The notes: generated from the letters alone by a model not told the origin. A stretch of DNA of 64,000 nucleotides from Corynebacterium crudilactis (GCF_001643015.1 NZ_CP015622.1:1563358-1627357), one strand, 5' to 3'; shown: positions 1-9,049, counted from the stretch's first letter. Numbers and translations are program-made.

Positions 1-1
1 G

Positions 2-529
2 CGCACCGGCCGAGTTCGTTATGCCGGCGTACGCGGCTATTCCGGATGGCAACTAGCAGTTACTCACGCGGCGTCGAATCATGCAGCTGCTTCGGCTCGC
101 CCCGTTGTGGTGGCACAAAATGAGTACAGCCTTCTAGAACGCCGTGCGGAACAAGAACTTCTTCCTGCTACCCAACATTTGGGTGTGGGGTTTTTCGCAG
201 GCGCCCCTTTGGGCCAAGGTGTGTTGACCGCCAAGTATCGCTCTGAGATTCCCCATGATTCTCGCGCGGCTTCCTCTGGTCGCGATGCAGAAGTCCAAAG
301 CTATTTGGATAATCGTGGTCGCATCATCGTTGACGCCCTTGATACTGCAGCTACAGGCTTAGGTATTAGCCCGGCAGTCACCGCAACTACCTGGGTGCGC
401 GATCGTCCGGGAGTAACCGCTGTAATTGTTGGCGCACGCACTACAGAGCAACTGTCTCACCTTTTACATGCAGAGGACGTGACCTTGCCTACACCAATTA
501 CCCAAGCCCTTGATGATGTCTCCCTGTGA
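2..529 (+). CDS. Aldo/keto reductase family protein, 5'-truncated by window edge
   Basis: The reading frame is open from base 2, so the N-terminal half lies outside the window. What remains is the C-terminal part of an NAD(P)H-dependent (beta/alpha)8 aldo/keto reductase: the strand reading VVAQNEYSLLER, then FFAGAPLGQGVLTAKYR (the 'A-PL--G-LTGKY' region typical of the family), and the cofactor-binding end with VTAVIVGARTTEQL. These segments occur in this order in the family; the substrate cannot be inferred. The stop lies 37 bases before lppL on the same strand. Confidence 0.85.
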   Translation, partial: RTGRVRYAGVRGYSGWQLAVTHAASNHAAASARPVVVAQNEYSLLERRAEQELLPATQHLGVGFFAGAPLGQGVLTAKYRSEIPHDSRAASSGRDAEVQSYLDNRGRIIVDALDTAATGLGISPAVTATTWVRDRPGVTAVIVGARTTEQLSHLLHAEDVTLPTPITQALDDVSL

Positions 530-566
530 CTTGGTGAACTTCCTTTCACTGGTAACCTAAAACCTT

Positions 567-1592
567 GTGAATATGCGCCCTCGATCCCGTATGTCCCGTT
601 TGATTCCAGCCACCGCGATGCTGGCCTCAACTGCACTTCTTGCAAGTGCATGTACGCAAGCAGTCGTGGACTCTCCAGATATGGGCATGGCCACTCCTGC
701 TGTTTCCCCTGCTGCACAGAACCCTGATGGCCAGGTAATTGACTTCGGAAATATCACCGATATGGAAGTTACCGAAGGCGATATCCTGGGTGTGCGCACC
801 GAAACTTCCCTTGCTATTGGAACAGTCAAGGACTTCGAGTCGGGTGATGTGACGGAACTGGACGTCGATAAGCAATGCGGTGACCTGACTGCCACCGGCG
901 GCACTTTCCTGCTGCCTTGTGCGGATGGCGTTTATCTTATTGATGCCCAGGATCCAGATTTGGGCGAGTTGCGCGCAACCGAAAAGCCAGCCACCGTCGC
1001 AGCCTTGACCAGTGATAATGAACTGCTGGTTGGCAATGACACGGATGAAGAACTCACCATCTACCGCGATGGTCAAGACCCTAAAACCTTCACCGTTGCC
1101 GGGCCTAACACCCAGTTGATTTCCGTCCCCGTAGATGATCGCCATGACGCTGTGGTGCGCATCTGGAATGATGACACCACCATCCAAGATGTCGATTACC
1201 CCAACGACAAAGAAGGCGCCGCGCTACGCGTTGGCCTCGGCGTTGGCCAAATGGCAGGCGGCGAAGATGGACTTCTCGTTGTCTCCGATGCACAAGGTGG
1301 ACAAATCGCCATCTACAACGCTGACGATGTCATCCGTCTCCAGATGACTGCCCCAACCGATAAAAACCCTTGGGGCGTTGCCTGGGATTCCGCCAATGAC
1401 CTTGCATGGATCACCTCGCTTGGTGAAAACACCCTGGTTGGATACAACATCTCCGAAGGCGTGCCAGAGGAACAACAACGACTCGACACCGTTGCTGACG
1501 CCCAAAACATCGTCGTCTTAAGCGATTCCACCCTGGTTGCAGCATCCGCCACCGGCAACGGCATCCAAATCATCCCAAACCCAGCTTCTTAA
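567..1592 (+). CDS. lppL: Secreted lipoprotein LppL-like, beta-propeller-type
   Basis: The protein has about 341 residues. It starts with a basic N-terminus, a hydrophobic stretch and a lipobox (LLASAC, Cys at about residue 29), so it should be exported, lipidated on Cys and anchored outside the membrane. The rest looks like repeated beta-strand blades (a '[26 protein letters not shown]' style repeat is seen near residues 270-295). It resembles the actinobacterial LppL family that sits next to pyrD; function unknown. GTG 567 is chosen because a -10-like TAACCT (553-558) lies 8 bases upstream, fitting a leaderless mRNA; ATG 573 or ATG 588 are alternatives. Its stop TAA overlaps the Shine-Dalgarno of pyrD, so the two are probably co-transcribed. 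Confidence 0.8.
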   Translation: MNMRPRSRMSRLIPATAMLASTALLASACTQAVVDSPDMGMATPAVSPAAQNPDGQVIDFGNITDMEVTEGDILGVRTETSLAIGTVKDFESGDVTELDVDKQCGDLTATGGTFLLPCADGVYLIDAQDPDLGELRATEKPATVAALTSDNELLVGNDTDEELTIYRDGQDPKTFTVAGPNTQLISVPVDDRHDAVVRIWNDDTTIQDVDYPNDKEGAALRVGLGVGQMAGGEDGLLVVSDAQGGQIAIYNADDVIRLQMTAPTDKNPWGVAWDSANDLAWITSLGENTLVGYNISEGVPEEQQRLDTVADAQNIVVLSDSTLVAASATGNGIQIIPNPAS

Positions 1593-1602
1593 AAGGACAT
1601 AC

Positions 1603-2718
1603 ATGAGCAAGCAATCCCCCACCCGCAAGCTGCGCCAAACTGTCTACGATGCAAGCCTCAAGGCAATGTTCACGCTTCGCCCTGAGCGCATCCACGGTCT
1701 GATGAACAAGGGCCTGGGCGTTGTCGACAGCGTGGCACCCCTTAACCGCGCCTTGGAAAAAGTCATCGCCGTCCATGATGATTCTCTCTCCCAAGAAGTC
1801 TTCGGCGTCACCTTCCCACGCCCACTTGGACTAGCCGCTGGTTTTGATAAAGACGCTTCCATGGCAGATGCCTGGGGTGCTGTGGGCTTCGGTTACGCAG
1901 AGCTCGGTACTGTTACAGCTTCCCCGCAGCCAGGAAATCCCACCCCACGTCTGTTCCGCTTGCCTGCAGACAAAGCAATTTTGAACCGCATGGGATTCAA
2001 CAACCTGGGCGCCGCCGAAGTAGCCACTAACCTGCGCAACCGGAAATCCTCCGATGTCATTGGCATAAATATTGGCAAAACCAAAGTTGTCCCCGCGGAA
2101 CAAGCCGTAGACGATTACCGACGCTCCGCATCCCTCCTCGGAAATCTCGCGGACTACCTGGTGGTCAACGTGTCCTCTCCGAACACTCCAGGTTTGCGTG
2201 ACCTTCAAGCAGTAGAATCTCTGCGCCCAATTCTTGCTGCCGTTCAGGAATCCACCAACGTTCCAGTTCTGGTCAAAATTGCCCCAGACCTTTCTGATGA
2301 AGATATCGATGCAGTGGCAGACCTCGCTCTCGAACTCAAGCTTGCTGGAATCGTGGCCACCAACACCACAATTTCCCGTTCGGGTCTCGCAACTCCGGCA
2401 GGTGATGTAGAAGCCATGGGTGCTGGTGGAATTTCCGGTGCTCCTGTTGCTGCGCGTTCCTTGGAAGTTCTCAAGCGACTGCATGCACGTGTCGGCGAAG
2501 AACTGGTGCTGATTTCTGTTGGTGGCATCAGCACTCCAGAACAAGCCTGGGAACGCATCACTTCCGGCGCTACTCTTCTCCAGGGCTACACCCCATTTAT
2601 CTACGGTGGCCCTGATTGGATCCGCGATATCCACCTCGGTATCGCAAAGCAGCTCAAAGCTCATGGTCTTCGCAACATCGCTGACGCTGTGGGCAGCGAT
2701 TTGGAGTGGAAAGACTAA
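1603..2718 (+). CDS. pyrD: Dihydroorotate dehydrogenase (quinone), class 2
   Basis: 371 residues, the usual size of membrane-associated class 2 enzymes. It oxidises dihydroorotate to orotate using FMN and passes electrons to the quinone pool (pyrimidine synthesis). Motifs seen: [10 protein letters not shown], the long [19 protein letters not shown] segment, NRMGFNNLG, and [11 protein letters not shown] holding the catalytic serine of class 2, plus the FMN phosphate site ISVGGIST and [10 protein letters not shown] near the C-terminus. An amphipathic N-terminal helix region (residues 1-40) fits membrane docking. ATG 1603 follows AAAAGGA at a good distance; an open frame extends upstream to 1537 but lies inside lppL. 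Confidence 0.97.
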   Translation: MSKQSPTRKLRQTVYDASLKAMFTLRPERIHGLMNKGLGVVDSVAPLNRALEKVIAVHDDSLSQEVFGVTFPRPLGLAAGFDKDASMADAWGAVGFGYAELGTVTASPQPGNPTPRLFRLPADKAILNRMGFNNLGAAEVATNLRNRKSSDVIGINIGKTKVVPAEQAVDDYRRSASLLGNLADYLVVNVSSPNTPGLRDLQAVESLRPILAAVQESTNVPVLVKIAPDLSDEDIDAVADLALELKLAGIVATNTTISRSGLATPAGDVEAMGAGGISGAPVAARSLEVLKRLHARVGEELVLISVGGISTPEQAWERITSGATLLQGYTPFIYGGPDWIRDIHLGIAKQLKAHGLRNIADAVGSDLEWKD

Positions 2719-2727
2719 CTGGGGTCA

Positions 2728-2866
2728 GTACGACCAAACCAGGATGCCCACGGAGCTGATTTTTAAGCTCCGTGGGCAGCTGTGACCGGTTTCTAACCCA
2801 GATAACCAAACGACAGTGCCCACGGCTCTGTTTTCCGATAATCATGGGCACTGTGGTTTGGTTTAG
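2728..2866. repeat. Double hairpin repeat downstream of pyrD
   Basis: Two consecutive inverted repeats fill the gap after pyrD. Hairpin 1 pairs GCCCACGGAGCT (2746-2757) with its exact complement (2766-2777). Hairpin 2 pairs 2804-2822 (AACCAAACGACAGTGCCCA) with 2845-2863, with one mismatch. Both contain GCCCACGG-type arms, and the outer edges carry ACCAAAC/GTTTGGT. The layout (two hairpins back to back, arms 12-19 bp, ACCA...TGGT ends) matches the repeats at 9149-9278 and 47406-47535, although the arms differ in sequence. No poly-T follows, so this is not a plain terminator. Confidence 0.6.
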
Positions 2867-3004
2867 TGAATTTAACTCTTTTCACACCTAAAAATCGGTA
2901 GCCCTACAACGCCGTTTAAGGAACTGCACGGGCCTTATCGACACCGAGAGTCATATGAGAATCTCAAGCGCTTAAATTGGCGCAGAACATAAAGGGCATA
3001 AAAG

Positions 3005-3042
3005 GAAGGTGGCCCTCGTGAATACTCACGAGGGCCACCTTC
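3005..3042. terminator. Bidirectional intrinsic terminator
   Basis: A 17-bp perfect stem (GAAGGTGGCCCTCGTGA at 3005-3021 with 3026-3042) with a 4-base loop lies 10 bases from the stop codon of the minus-strand gene that ends at 3052. It can end that gene's transcript, and also read-through from pyrD. Confidence 0.8.
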
Positions 3043-3051
3043 TATGTGTTC

Positions 3052-3486
3052 TTATTTAACGGATTTCGGCATCTGCGCACGGCGGATAACCAGACCGCAC
3101 AGCAAGGCGCCTACTCCCCACGCACTCAACCAGAACTGCTCAACAACATAGAGTTCAACTGTTGGCAGAAGTCGGCTGCCAATCACCATGATGACTGCGA
3201 TGCTCAAAGAAATGATCTGTGTTTTTGAGCTCGGCTCGTATTTGCTGGTGGTAGCGAAAGCTCCGAGAATAATCGCTGCCACGAGGATCAGGAGGAATCC
3301 AGGTGTGATGACGAAGTTGTTCAGCATTCCGGTGCTAAACAACGCAATTGCTGCAAAAACCAGCAATACAAGACCTAATGCGACGAAAGCACCACCAATG
3401 CGGATGCCGGCGGGTACTGACCGCCAGGTTGCGCGGCCTTCAAGGCTTGTTAGTTTTTTTAATGATTTACCGGATGCTGAACTCAT
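3052..3486 (-). CDS. Small integral membrane protein of unknown function
   Basis: 144 residues with about four predicted membrane segments: GGAFVALGLVLLVFAAIALF, FVITPGFLLILVAAIILGAF, IISLSIAVIMVIGS and FWLSAWGVGALLCGLVI. The N-terminus is basic and polar. No family motif is recognised. The start ATG at 3486 is preferred to the longer frame (3528), which would run into the neighbouring PEBP gene end. It lies 16 bases downstream of the PEBP gene on the same strand and may share its transcript. Confidence 0.65.
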   Translation of the reverse strand: MSSASGKSLKKLTSLEGRATWRSVPAGIRIGGAFVALGLVLLVFAAIALFSTGMLNNFVITPGFLLILVAAIILGAFATTSKYEPSSKTQIISLSIAVIMVIGSRLLPTVELYVVEQFWLSAWGVGALLCGLVIRRAQMPKSVK

Positions 3487-3502
3487 AATGTGACTTACCC
3501 TA

Positions 3503-4039
3503 CTAGTTCTCGTACCAACCCCACACAATCGACCTGGCTAGTGTGTGGAAATACAGGTTGAAGCCTAGAACGGTGGGGGTGGCTTCGGGGGAGATATCTA
3601 GTTTTTCCACGTCAAGCGCATGAACTGCGAAGAGATAACGGTGTGGTGCGTGGCCTGCTGGTGGGTTCGCTCCGTAGTAGCCGCGTTTTCCGGAATCACC
3701 TTTCAGCGAAATAACACCATCGATACCACCGAGGGTGTCATCATCGCCTGCGCCAGTTGGGATCTCAGTGACAGTTGCTGGGATGTTAAACACTGCCCAG
3801 TGCCAGAATCCCGCTCCGGTTGGTGCATCTGGATCAAGGCAGGTGATTGCGAGAGATTTAGTGCCTTCTGGAAGATCTGACCAGGAAAGCTGTGGGGAAA
3901 TATCCGTGCCGCCGAGCTGGGCTTCGGCAAGTTTTTCACCATTGTTTAAATCTGTGGAGGTGAGGGTAAAAGATGGCTTCTCGCCCAGCGGTGCATATGG
4001 GTCAGGGCCGGGGAATCGGGTGTCTTGGTAGGTGTTCAT
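3503..4039 (-). CDS. YbhB/YbcL-type Raf kinase inhibitor-like (PEBP) protein
   Basis: 178 residues of the bacterial phosphatidylethanolamine-binding protein family. Seen: SPQLSWSDLPEGTKSLAITCLDPDAPTG (the DPDAP ligand-pocket motif), FWHWAVFNIPA, GKRGYYGANPPAGHAPHRYLFAVHAL (the GxxGYxGPxPPxGxxPHRY motif) and a C-terminal ILARSIVW-like strand. No signal peptide, so probably cytoplasmic. The bacterial family has no firmly established role. ATG 4039 starts MNTYQDTRFPGPDPYAP, the normal N-terminus; an open frame extends to 4102 but overlaps the upstream exporter gene. Confidence 0.9.
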   Translation of the reverse strand: MNTYQDTRFPGPDPYAPLGEKPSFTLTSTDLNNGEKLAEAQLGGTDISPQLSWSDLPEGTKSLAITCLDPDAPTGAGFWHWAVFNIPATVTEIPTGAGDDDTLGGIDGVISLKGDSGKRGYYGANPPAGHAPHRYLFAVHALDVEKLDISPEATPTVLGFNLYFHTLARSIVWGWYEN

Positions 4040-4086
4040 ATCTTCGTTTCTACCCCAATTCGCAAGCCCTTGTGGCGAATTCTTCG

Positions 4087-5874
4087 CTATTGTGCGCTCC
4101 AACGTTGGTAGAGCTGCGCATATTTACGTCCAAGGGAAAGTAATTCCTGGTGAGTGCCGTCTTCGATGATGTCACCGTGTTCCATCACGATGATGCGATC
4201 GGCAACAACTGCTTGGTCGAGACGGTGCGCTACCACCAGAGTGGTGCGGTTTTTAGCGATTTCTGTAGCAGCTTTTTCCAACATGCGAGCGTTATCGCTG
4301 CCAGCTTCACTGGTTGCTTCATCCATGATCAATACCGGTGGGTTACGGAGCACGATGCGTGCAAGGGAGATTTGCTGTTGGATTTCTGGAGTGAGTTCTT
4401 CTGCGCCAGCACCAATGGGGGTGTCTAAGCCGGATGGGAAGAAACGTCGAAAAGCAGTGGTGTTTTGGCCGAGCCCAACCGCGTTTAGCGCGCTGAAAAG
4501 CTGCGCATCGGTGGCCTGCGCATCAGCCATGCGGAGATCATCGCCCAAACTTCCGGAAAACAGGTGCACTTCCTGACTAATCAAGGCGACCTGGCGAGTG
4601 GTCCAGGTATCCGACACCGTGTCGGTATCAATATCACCGATCAGCACAGACCCAGAATTGGGGCGCTGCAGGCCTGCGATAATGCCTGCCAAAGTGGATT
4701 TTCCAGCACCTGAAGTACCGACTAACGCAGTGGTTGTGCCAGCCTCCAAAACTAAAGTGAAATCTTCCAAAATTGCCACTCCACCGGGATATGTAAAGGT
4801 CACATCGCGGACAGTCACGGCTGGCGCATCGGCGCAATCTGCAGGTTCAATAAGATCTTCTCGTTGTGCCAGCTGCGCGAGTGAAACAGCGCGCCCCAAA
4901 GATGTAGAAGCACTTTGGATTTCAGAGGCGAAAAACAACACATTAAAAACGTGCACTTCCATGCGCACCACCACAAAAACGGCAGCGCTGGCAGCACCAA
5001 TGCTCAAGACATCCTGGGTCACCCAATACGCGCTGAGAGAAAACACGCCAATGAGCAACAAGCCATAAGCAATGGATCCGAGCGCCAACAGACGCGTAAA
5101 AATCGGCGCTCTATCCGCTGTTGCTTGCACCGCGGTCCACGAGGCCTGGCGCATCCTTTGCACTCCCCACGCGCCCAGCTTTAATACGCGCAAGGTCTCA
5201 ATGCCGCGAATAGTATCCAGCAGCAGATTATTTCGGCGGGCTTCAGTGCTGGAAACGATATTTGTTGCTGCAGGAATCGCACGCACAGTCTTTTTACCGC
5301 TGGGAATCAGCACCAAGACAACTGCGATAAATAGGAAAATAAACAACCAATGGATACTGAGCAGTGCAATCAAAGAGCCAGGCAGAATCAGCATCGTGAT
5401 CACTAACCGGACACCAACCATGGCGACAATGCGCACAGTGTTATCAATATCTTGAGTAATTCGGCTGATCACATTGCCCGTGCCTAATTCCATCACATCA
5501 GGCACAGGGGCACGCAGCGCCGAAGAAAGTGCAGCTTTGCGCAGATCGACAGAAAGCCGCCTGGCCAGCGTATTGATCACCAGTTGCAGCAGCGCACGGC
5601 CGGCTGTTTCCAGCAAAATTCCGCACGCCACTAGTCCAAGCAGCCACCACATCGCCGTTGTTCCAGCACCAATCAATGGTAATGATGCTCCATTAATCAG
5701 ATCTACGGAATAACCCAAGAGATTTGAGGTGCCCACCATCGCAGCCACCGTGACAAGACTGATGCCGAAAAATCCCACATACCACCCCAAGCGCGGCTTC
5801 GACGGCAGTGTTTTCAGCTCACGCCATGACTCCGCCAACGACGCCGGAGCTAATGCGTCCGCCACTCGATTCAT
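4087..5874 (-). CDS. ABC exporter half, permease-ATPase with intact Walker A but degenerate signature
   Basis: About 595 residues: an N-terminal six-helix exporter domain (roughly residues 20-330) followed by an ATPase domain. In the ATPase: Walker A GTSGAGKST (about residue 388), Q-loop ISQEVHLFSG, Walker B VLIMDEATSE and the H-loop VVAHRLD are all present. The ABC signature, however, is LTPEIQQQISLAR instead of LSGGQ. The partner gene directly upstream (1-base gap between its stop and this ATG) has the opposite defects, so the two must form one heterodimer with a single complete ATP site: Walker A/B/His from this protein and LSGGQ from the partner. Substrate unknown. ATG 5874 (MNRVADAL) is chosen because it follows the partner's TGA at once. 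Confidence 0.9.
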   Translation of the reverse strand: MNRVADALAPASLAESWRELKTLPSKPRLGWYVGFFGISLVTVAAMVGTSNLLGYSVDLINGASLPLIGAGTTAMWWLLGLVACGILLETAGRALLQLVINTLARRLSVDLRKAALSSALRAPVPDVMELGTGNVISRITQDIDNTVRIVAMVGVRLVITMLILPGSLIALLSIHWLFIFLFIAVVLVLIPSGKKTVRAIPAATNIVSSTEARRNNLLLDTIRGIETLRVLKLGAWGVQRMRQASWTAVQATADRAPIFTRLLALGSIAYGLLLIGVFSLSAYWVTQDVLSIGAASAAVFVVVRMEVHVFNVLFFASEIQSASTSLGRAVSLAQLAQREDLIEPADCADAPAVTVRDVTFTYPGGVAILEDFTLVLEAGTTTALVGTSGAGKSTLAGIIAGLQRPNSGSVLIGDIDTDTVSDTWTTRQVALISQEVHLFSGSLGDDLRMADAQATDAQLFSALNAVGLGQNTTAFRRFFPSGLDTPIGAGAEELTPEIQQQISLARIVLRNPPVLIMDEATSEAGSDNARMLEKAATEIAKNRTTLVVAHRLDQAVVADRIIVMEHGDIIEDGTHQELLSLGRKYAQLYQRWSAQ

Positions 5875-5875
5875 A

Positions 5876-7477
5876 TCAGTTCGCCCAATCCGATTGAATA
5901 TGCTTTGCGACGCCGTGCCACGTCGGGTTTGACGTAATAACCACCGTGCTCCGGCCTTGACGAAGCTTTTCGACGCGCTGCGCCACTTCATCCAGTGTCA
6001 CCGCATCTAATCCCGTGGTCGGCTCATCCAAAATGAGGACCTCTGGATCCACTGCTAAAAATCGTGCAAGAGCAATTCTTTGTCGCTGCCCACCCGATAA
6101 ATTCAAGCCGGCCTCACCGATCAACGTATCCGGAAACTCAAAATCTTCTTCCATAAACAAATCTCCACCCAATCTGCTGATGATATCTTCGCAGCTTGCG
6201 GCATACAGTGATGCCCGAAGCATAGTCGGGGTCACAGTATTTAAAGGATTCAAATTATCCTCCAGCACACCTTCAAACACACTCACACGGTGTGGCGCCA
6301 CGATCACATCATTTCTGGTCTGCAGGGCTTCCAATTCACGATCAATTAAATCTCGCGCCTCAGGAGTCGAAGGATCCCACACAGTAATTCCCTTTTCAAA
6401 GCGCAGGGAACTGGCCTCGGGTTGAGGTTTGGTGCTTGCTCGATCCAGCTCCGCGGTTAGGTCATGCACCCTCTTAGTAGAGGCCTGTCCCCTCGCCCAG
6501 ATTTCCGTCATCATGCCAAGGGAAACACCCAACACCGTTAAGGAAGGAGGAACCAGCAACGTCACGGTGAGCATCGCACCACTGGTGATCTCCCCATTGA
6601 AGGCCAGCATTGCAGCATAAGACAACAGCCCGATAGAAAACATAGCTGGTACGAGTTGTCGCACAAATGTCAGCGTTGCTTGAAGCCGTACTTCTTTCAA
6701 CATAATCCCAAGAGCTGCATCTGCTGCTGCTCCAAAGCGTTCTTCGGTCTGCGATACAGCTCCCAGACCTTTCACCACCCGCGATCCCTGAGCCACATCC
6801 GTTGCCAAAGAAATAGCTCGAGACTCCGCAGCACGCCTTTTCGCCGAAATTTGAGTTAGAGGTGTGGCCGTGAAATAAGACGCCAGCGCAGTACACGTTC
6901 CGCCAACAACCAATAGCACTGCAATAACAGGAGAAATCGGCGCAATAGACATAGTAGAACCCAACAGATAACCCACCATCATGATGGGAAAATTAAGTAT
7001 CTGCTTCAGCCCACCGACTTGCACTGAGTCCTGGTCAACCGTATTCAATACCTCACCAGGAGTTAAAGAATTTCTCGGTGTTGTTACCAACCTTCCAGAC
7101 AGCTCTAACCGCAGGCTATGCACCACCCTGGCACTGGAAAGATCAGTTAATGCATCAGACGTGCCCTCCAAGATGTAGATCACCCACAACAGCACAGCTA
7201 GAGCCACCGACACGATGATGACAGGCAATAACTCCCCTGAACCAAAGACCCATTCCGTGCCACGTCCAACAACCAATGAGGTCATTGCACCAAGCACACT
7301 AGAAAACAGGATGCTAGATACCAAAACCCAGGTACCTGCAGGAAAAGCCCACAATAATGACCAAGCGCTCTTCCGAGTCGTGGAATTATCCAGTTTGGGC
7401 AGCAACGGTGTGCCCTCTTCTGGCGATTCCGGAACAAACCAGGACCAAGTACGCATCCTTGGGAATTCATTCGTCAT
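5876..7477 (-). CDS. ABC exporter half, permease-ATPase lacking Walker A
   Basis: 533 residues; six-helix exporter domain (about residues 30-310) then a shortened ATPase domain. [13 protein letters not shown] (about residue 460) and Walker [13 protein letters not shown] (about 480) are perfect, but no GxxGxGKST exists anywhere. Sequence passes from the first strand ([14 protein letters not shown]) almost directly to the Q-loop-like [15 protein letters not shown], so about 40-50 residues including Walker A are missing relative to normal ATPase domains. The H-loop histidine is also absent (VVITSNPTW). It can only supply the signature for the partner's ATP. The mRNA is probably leaderless: TAGTGT (7485-7490) lies 7 bases before the ATG, and an operator-like palindrome lies at 7510-7531. 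Confidence 0.9.
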   Translation of the reverse strand: MTNEFPRMRTWSWFVPESPEEGTPLLPKLDNSTTRKSAWSLLWAFPAGTWVLVSSILFSSVLGAMTSLVVGRGTEWVFGSGELLPVIIVSVALAVLLWVIYILEGTSDALTDLSSARVVHSLRLELSGRLVTTPRNSLTPGEVLNTVDQDSVQVGGLKQILNFPIMMVGYLLGSTMSIAPISPVIAVLLVVGGTCTALASYFTATPLTQISAKRRAAESRAISLATDVAQGSRVVKGLGAVSQTEERFGAAADAALGIMLKEVRLQATLTFVRQLVPAMFSIGLLSYAAMLAFNGEITSGAMLTVTLLVPPSLTVLGVSLGMMTEIWARGQASTKRVHDLTAELDRASTKPQPEASSLRFEKGITVWDPSTPEARDLIDRELEALQTRNDVIVAPHRVSVFEGVLEDNLNPLNTVTPTMLRASLYAASCEDIISRLGGDLFMEEDFEFPDTLIGEAGLNLSGGQRQRIALARFLAVDPEVLILDEPTTGLDAVTLDEVAQRVEKLRQGRSTVVITSNPTWHGVAKHIQSDWAN

Positions 7478-7509
7478 GGAAAAAACACTACCGCAGTAAA
7501 GTATGGTTC

Positions 7510-7531
7510 AGACTTACAAAGCTGTAAGTCT
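7510..7531. promoter_or_regulatory. Operator-like palindrome upstream of the ABC exporter pair
   Basis: AGACTTACA (7510-7518) and its exact complement TGTAAGTCT (7523-7531) are separated by AAGC. The site overlaps the expected -35 region of the leaderless promoter (-10 TAGTGT at 7485-7490) that drives the exporter genes, so a dimeric repressor (TetR- or MarR-like) bound here would block transcription. No regulator gene is adjacent. Confidence 0.5.
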
Positions 7532-7631
7532 AAATTTGAGTTTTAGTGAGTGACCTGCAGATTTGTGTTCCATTAAAGATTCGGGCTATTGTTTATTTCG
7601 AGCCAAGGGCAAACAAGCCCTTAATCACCCA

Positions 7632-7717
7632 GCCCGGGTGGCGGAATGGCAGACGCGCTAGCTTGAGGTGCTAGTGTCCTATTAACGGACGTGGGGGTTC
7701 AAGTCCCCCTCCGGGCA
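7632..7717 (+). tRNA. tRNA-Leu (anticodon GAG), copy 1
   Basis: 86-nt class II tRNA with a long variable arm. Acceptor GCCCGGG pairs with TCCGGGC; anticodon arm CTAGC-TTGAGGT-GCTAG gives anticodon GAG (7665-7667), reading CUC/CUU; T-arm loop is GGTTCAAGTCC. The 3' CCA is not encoded. An identical copy follows 89 bases downstream. Confidence 0.95.
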
Positions 7718-7806
7718 CACTGTGTTGAGACAGTATTTAAGGCTCTGAACTTAAATTTAAGCTCAGAGTCTTACCTTATGCCTTTTATATATTACTCACA
7801 CACCCA

Positions 7807-7892
7807 GCCCGGGTGGCGGAATGGCAGACGCGCTAGCTTGAGGTGCTAGTGTCCTATTAACGGACGTGGGGGTTCAAGTCCCCCTCCGGGCA
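7807..7892 (+). tRNA. tRNA-Leu (anticodon GAG), copy 2
   Basis: Base-for-base repeat of the tRNA at 7632-7717, with the short leader CACCCA also repeated just upstream. The 89-base spacer is unrelated to the sequence after copy 2, so only the tRNA plus its leader was duplicated. A strong intrinsic terminator follows at 7911. Confidence 0.95.
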
Positions 7893-7910
7893 CAGTTTTA
7901 TGCTGATAGT

Positions 7911-7948
7911 GATCCTGTACAAGATTTTTCTTGTACAGGATCATTTTG
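7911..7948 (+). terminator. Intrinsic terminator after the tRNA-Leu pair
   Basis: A 13-bp perfect stem GATCCTGTACAAG (7911-7923) with 7930-7942, T-rich loop, followed by ATTTT. Confidence 0.75.
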
Positions 7949-7978
7949 CGTTTTCTGTAAGAGACTACTCTGGATCTC

Positions 7979-8590
7979 ATGAGTCTTAGCGTTTTTCCAG
8001 CCAGTACAGCAGATCACTCCACGATCATCGATATTCTCGTAGAAGCATTTGCACAAGACCCCGCCTTTTTAAGAGCCTTGCCGCAGCCTGATCCTGGATC
8101 ACAGCGGCTTCGTGCACTGTTTCAGCTCCAGATTGAAAAACAATATGCAGTAGCTGGAAATATTGATATTGCACGCAATGAGGAAGACGAAATTGTTGGT
8201 GTTGCGCTCTGGGATCGCCCCGATGGAAAACACAGCGCCCTCGATCAAGCCTCGATACTCCCCCAGCTTGTCTCTATTTTTGGTGTCAAAGCTGCGCAAA
8301 TAGTACTCAATGAACTTAATTCCGCTAGATTCCACCCACGATTTTCCCATTGGTACCTCTATACTATTGCCACCGCAGCATCTGCTCGTGGAACTGGCGT
8401 GGGCAGCGCTTTGCTCAACCATGGCATTGACCGAGCCGGCGAGGAAGCCATTTATTTGGAAGCAACATCCACCCGAGCCGCACAGCTATATAACCGCTTG
8501 GGTTTTGTCCCACTGGGCTATATTCCAGCCAAAGACTCTGGTACCCAAGAACTAGCCATGTGGAAACCACCAGCCATGCCTACGGTGTAG
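7979..8590 (+). CDS. GNAT-family N-acetyltransferase
   Basis: 203 residues with the GCN5-type acetyl-CoA fold. Motif A is seen as LYTIATAASARGTGVGSALLNHGIDRAG (the R-G-x-G-x-G/A pyrophosphate loop at RGTGVG), followed by YLEATSTRAAQLYNRLGFVPLG, the usual C-terminal GNAT strand-turn. The substrate cannot be told from the sequence. It stands alone after the tRNA terminator. ATG 7979 lies 7 bases after TACTCT (7966-7971), which suggests a leaderless transcript; no Shine-Dalgarno is present. Confidence 0.88.
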   Translation: MSLSVFPASTADHSTIIDILVEAFAQDPAFLRALPQPDPGSQRLRALFQLQIEKQYAVAGNIDIARNEEDEIVGVALWDRPDGKHSALDQASILPQLVSIFGVKAAQIVLNELNSARFHPRFSHWYLYTIATAASARGTGVGSALLNHGIDRAGEEAIYLEATSTRAAQLYNRLGFVPLGYIPAKDSGTQELAMWKPPAMPTV

Positions 8591-8632
8591 TAAGCAGCAT
8601 TGATTTTGTGCTTTTGCAGGCATGATTAATTT

Positions 8633-8881
8633 ATGAGTACCAATTTAGTAACTGTCTCTTTAGATAATCTCCGGAAATAAGCCGGAGATGTCATCCACCG
8701 TGCCACCTTTGCGGGCGGACGAACTACGATCACGCAACATGGAAAAGCTGTTACAGCCATCGTCTGGGTCGAAGACTTAGAACTGCTTGATGATCTTGAA
8801 CGTCGCGCAGATCTTGAGGCTCTCCGACAAGCTCGTCATGAAGATGAAGGCACCCGCATTTCCTTTAATGAAGATATATAA
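8633..8881 (+). pseudogene. Phd/YefM-type antitoxin relic with an internal stop
   Basis: From ATG 8633 the frame reads MSTNLVTVSLDNLRK, then TAA at 8678-8680, then continues in the same frame AGDVIHRATFAGGRTT, ITQHGKAVTAIVWVEDLE and ends with TAA at 8879-8881. Joined across the stop, this is an 82-residue Phd/YefM antitoxin (DNA-binding N-terminal fold with the 'GKxVAAIV' strand and an acidic C-terminal helix, DLEALRQARHEDE). The stop replaces one codon after K15 (families often have K/R-A-G there). No RelE/ParE toxin frame is recognisable downstream (8882-9049), where I see nothing else. Either the antitoxin is dead or it restarts internally. Confidence 0.7.
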
Positions 8882-9049
8882 AACACTTCTGTCAGCAGGA
8901 CCTGACCTGCTATTTAGGAATACCAATAGCACCGCGTTTACTTATCCAGGTGATGAGTCTATTTTGGATACATGGTTGATCCTGGTGTGATCAACCGAAG
9001 CGCACTACTTGGGACCATGGCCTGTTTAAAGCTTCATATTTTTAAAACG

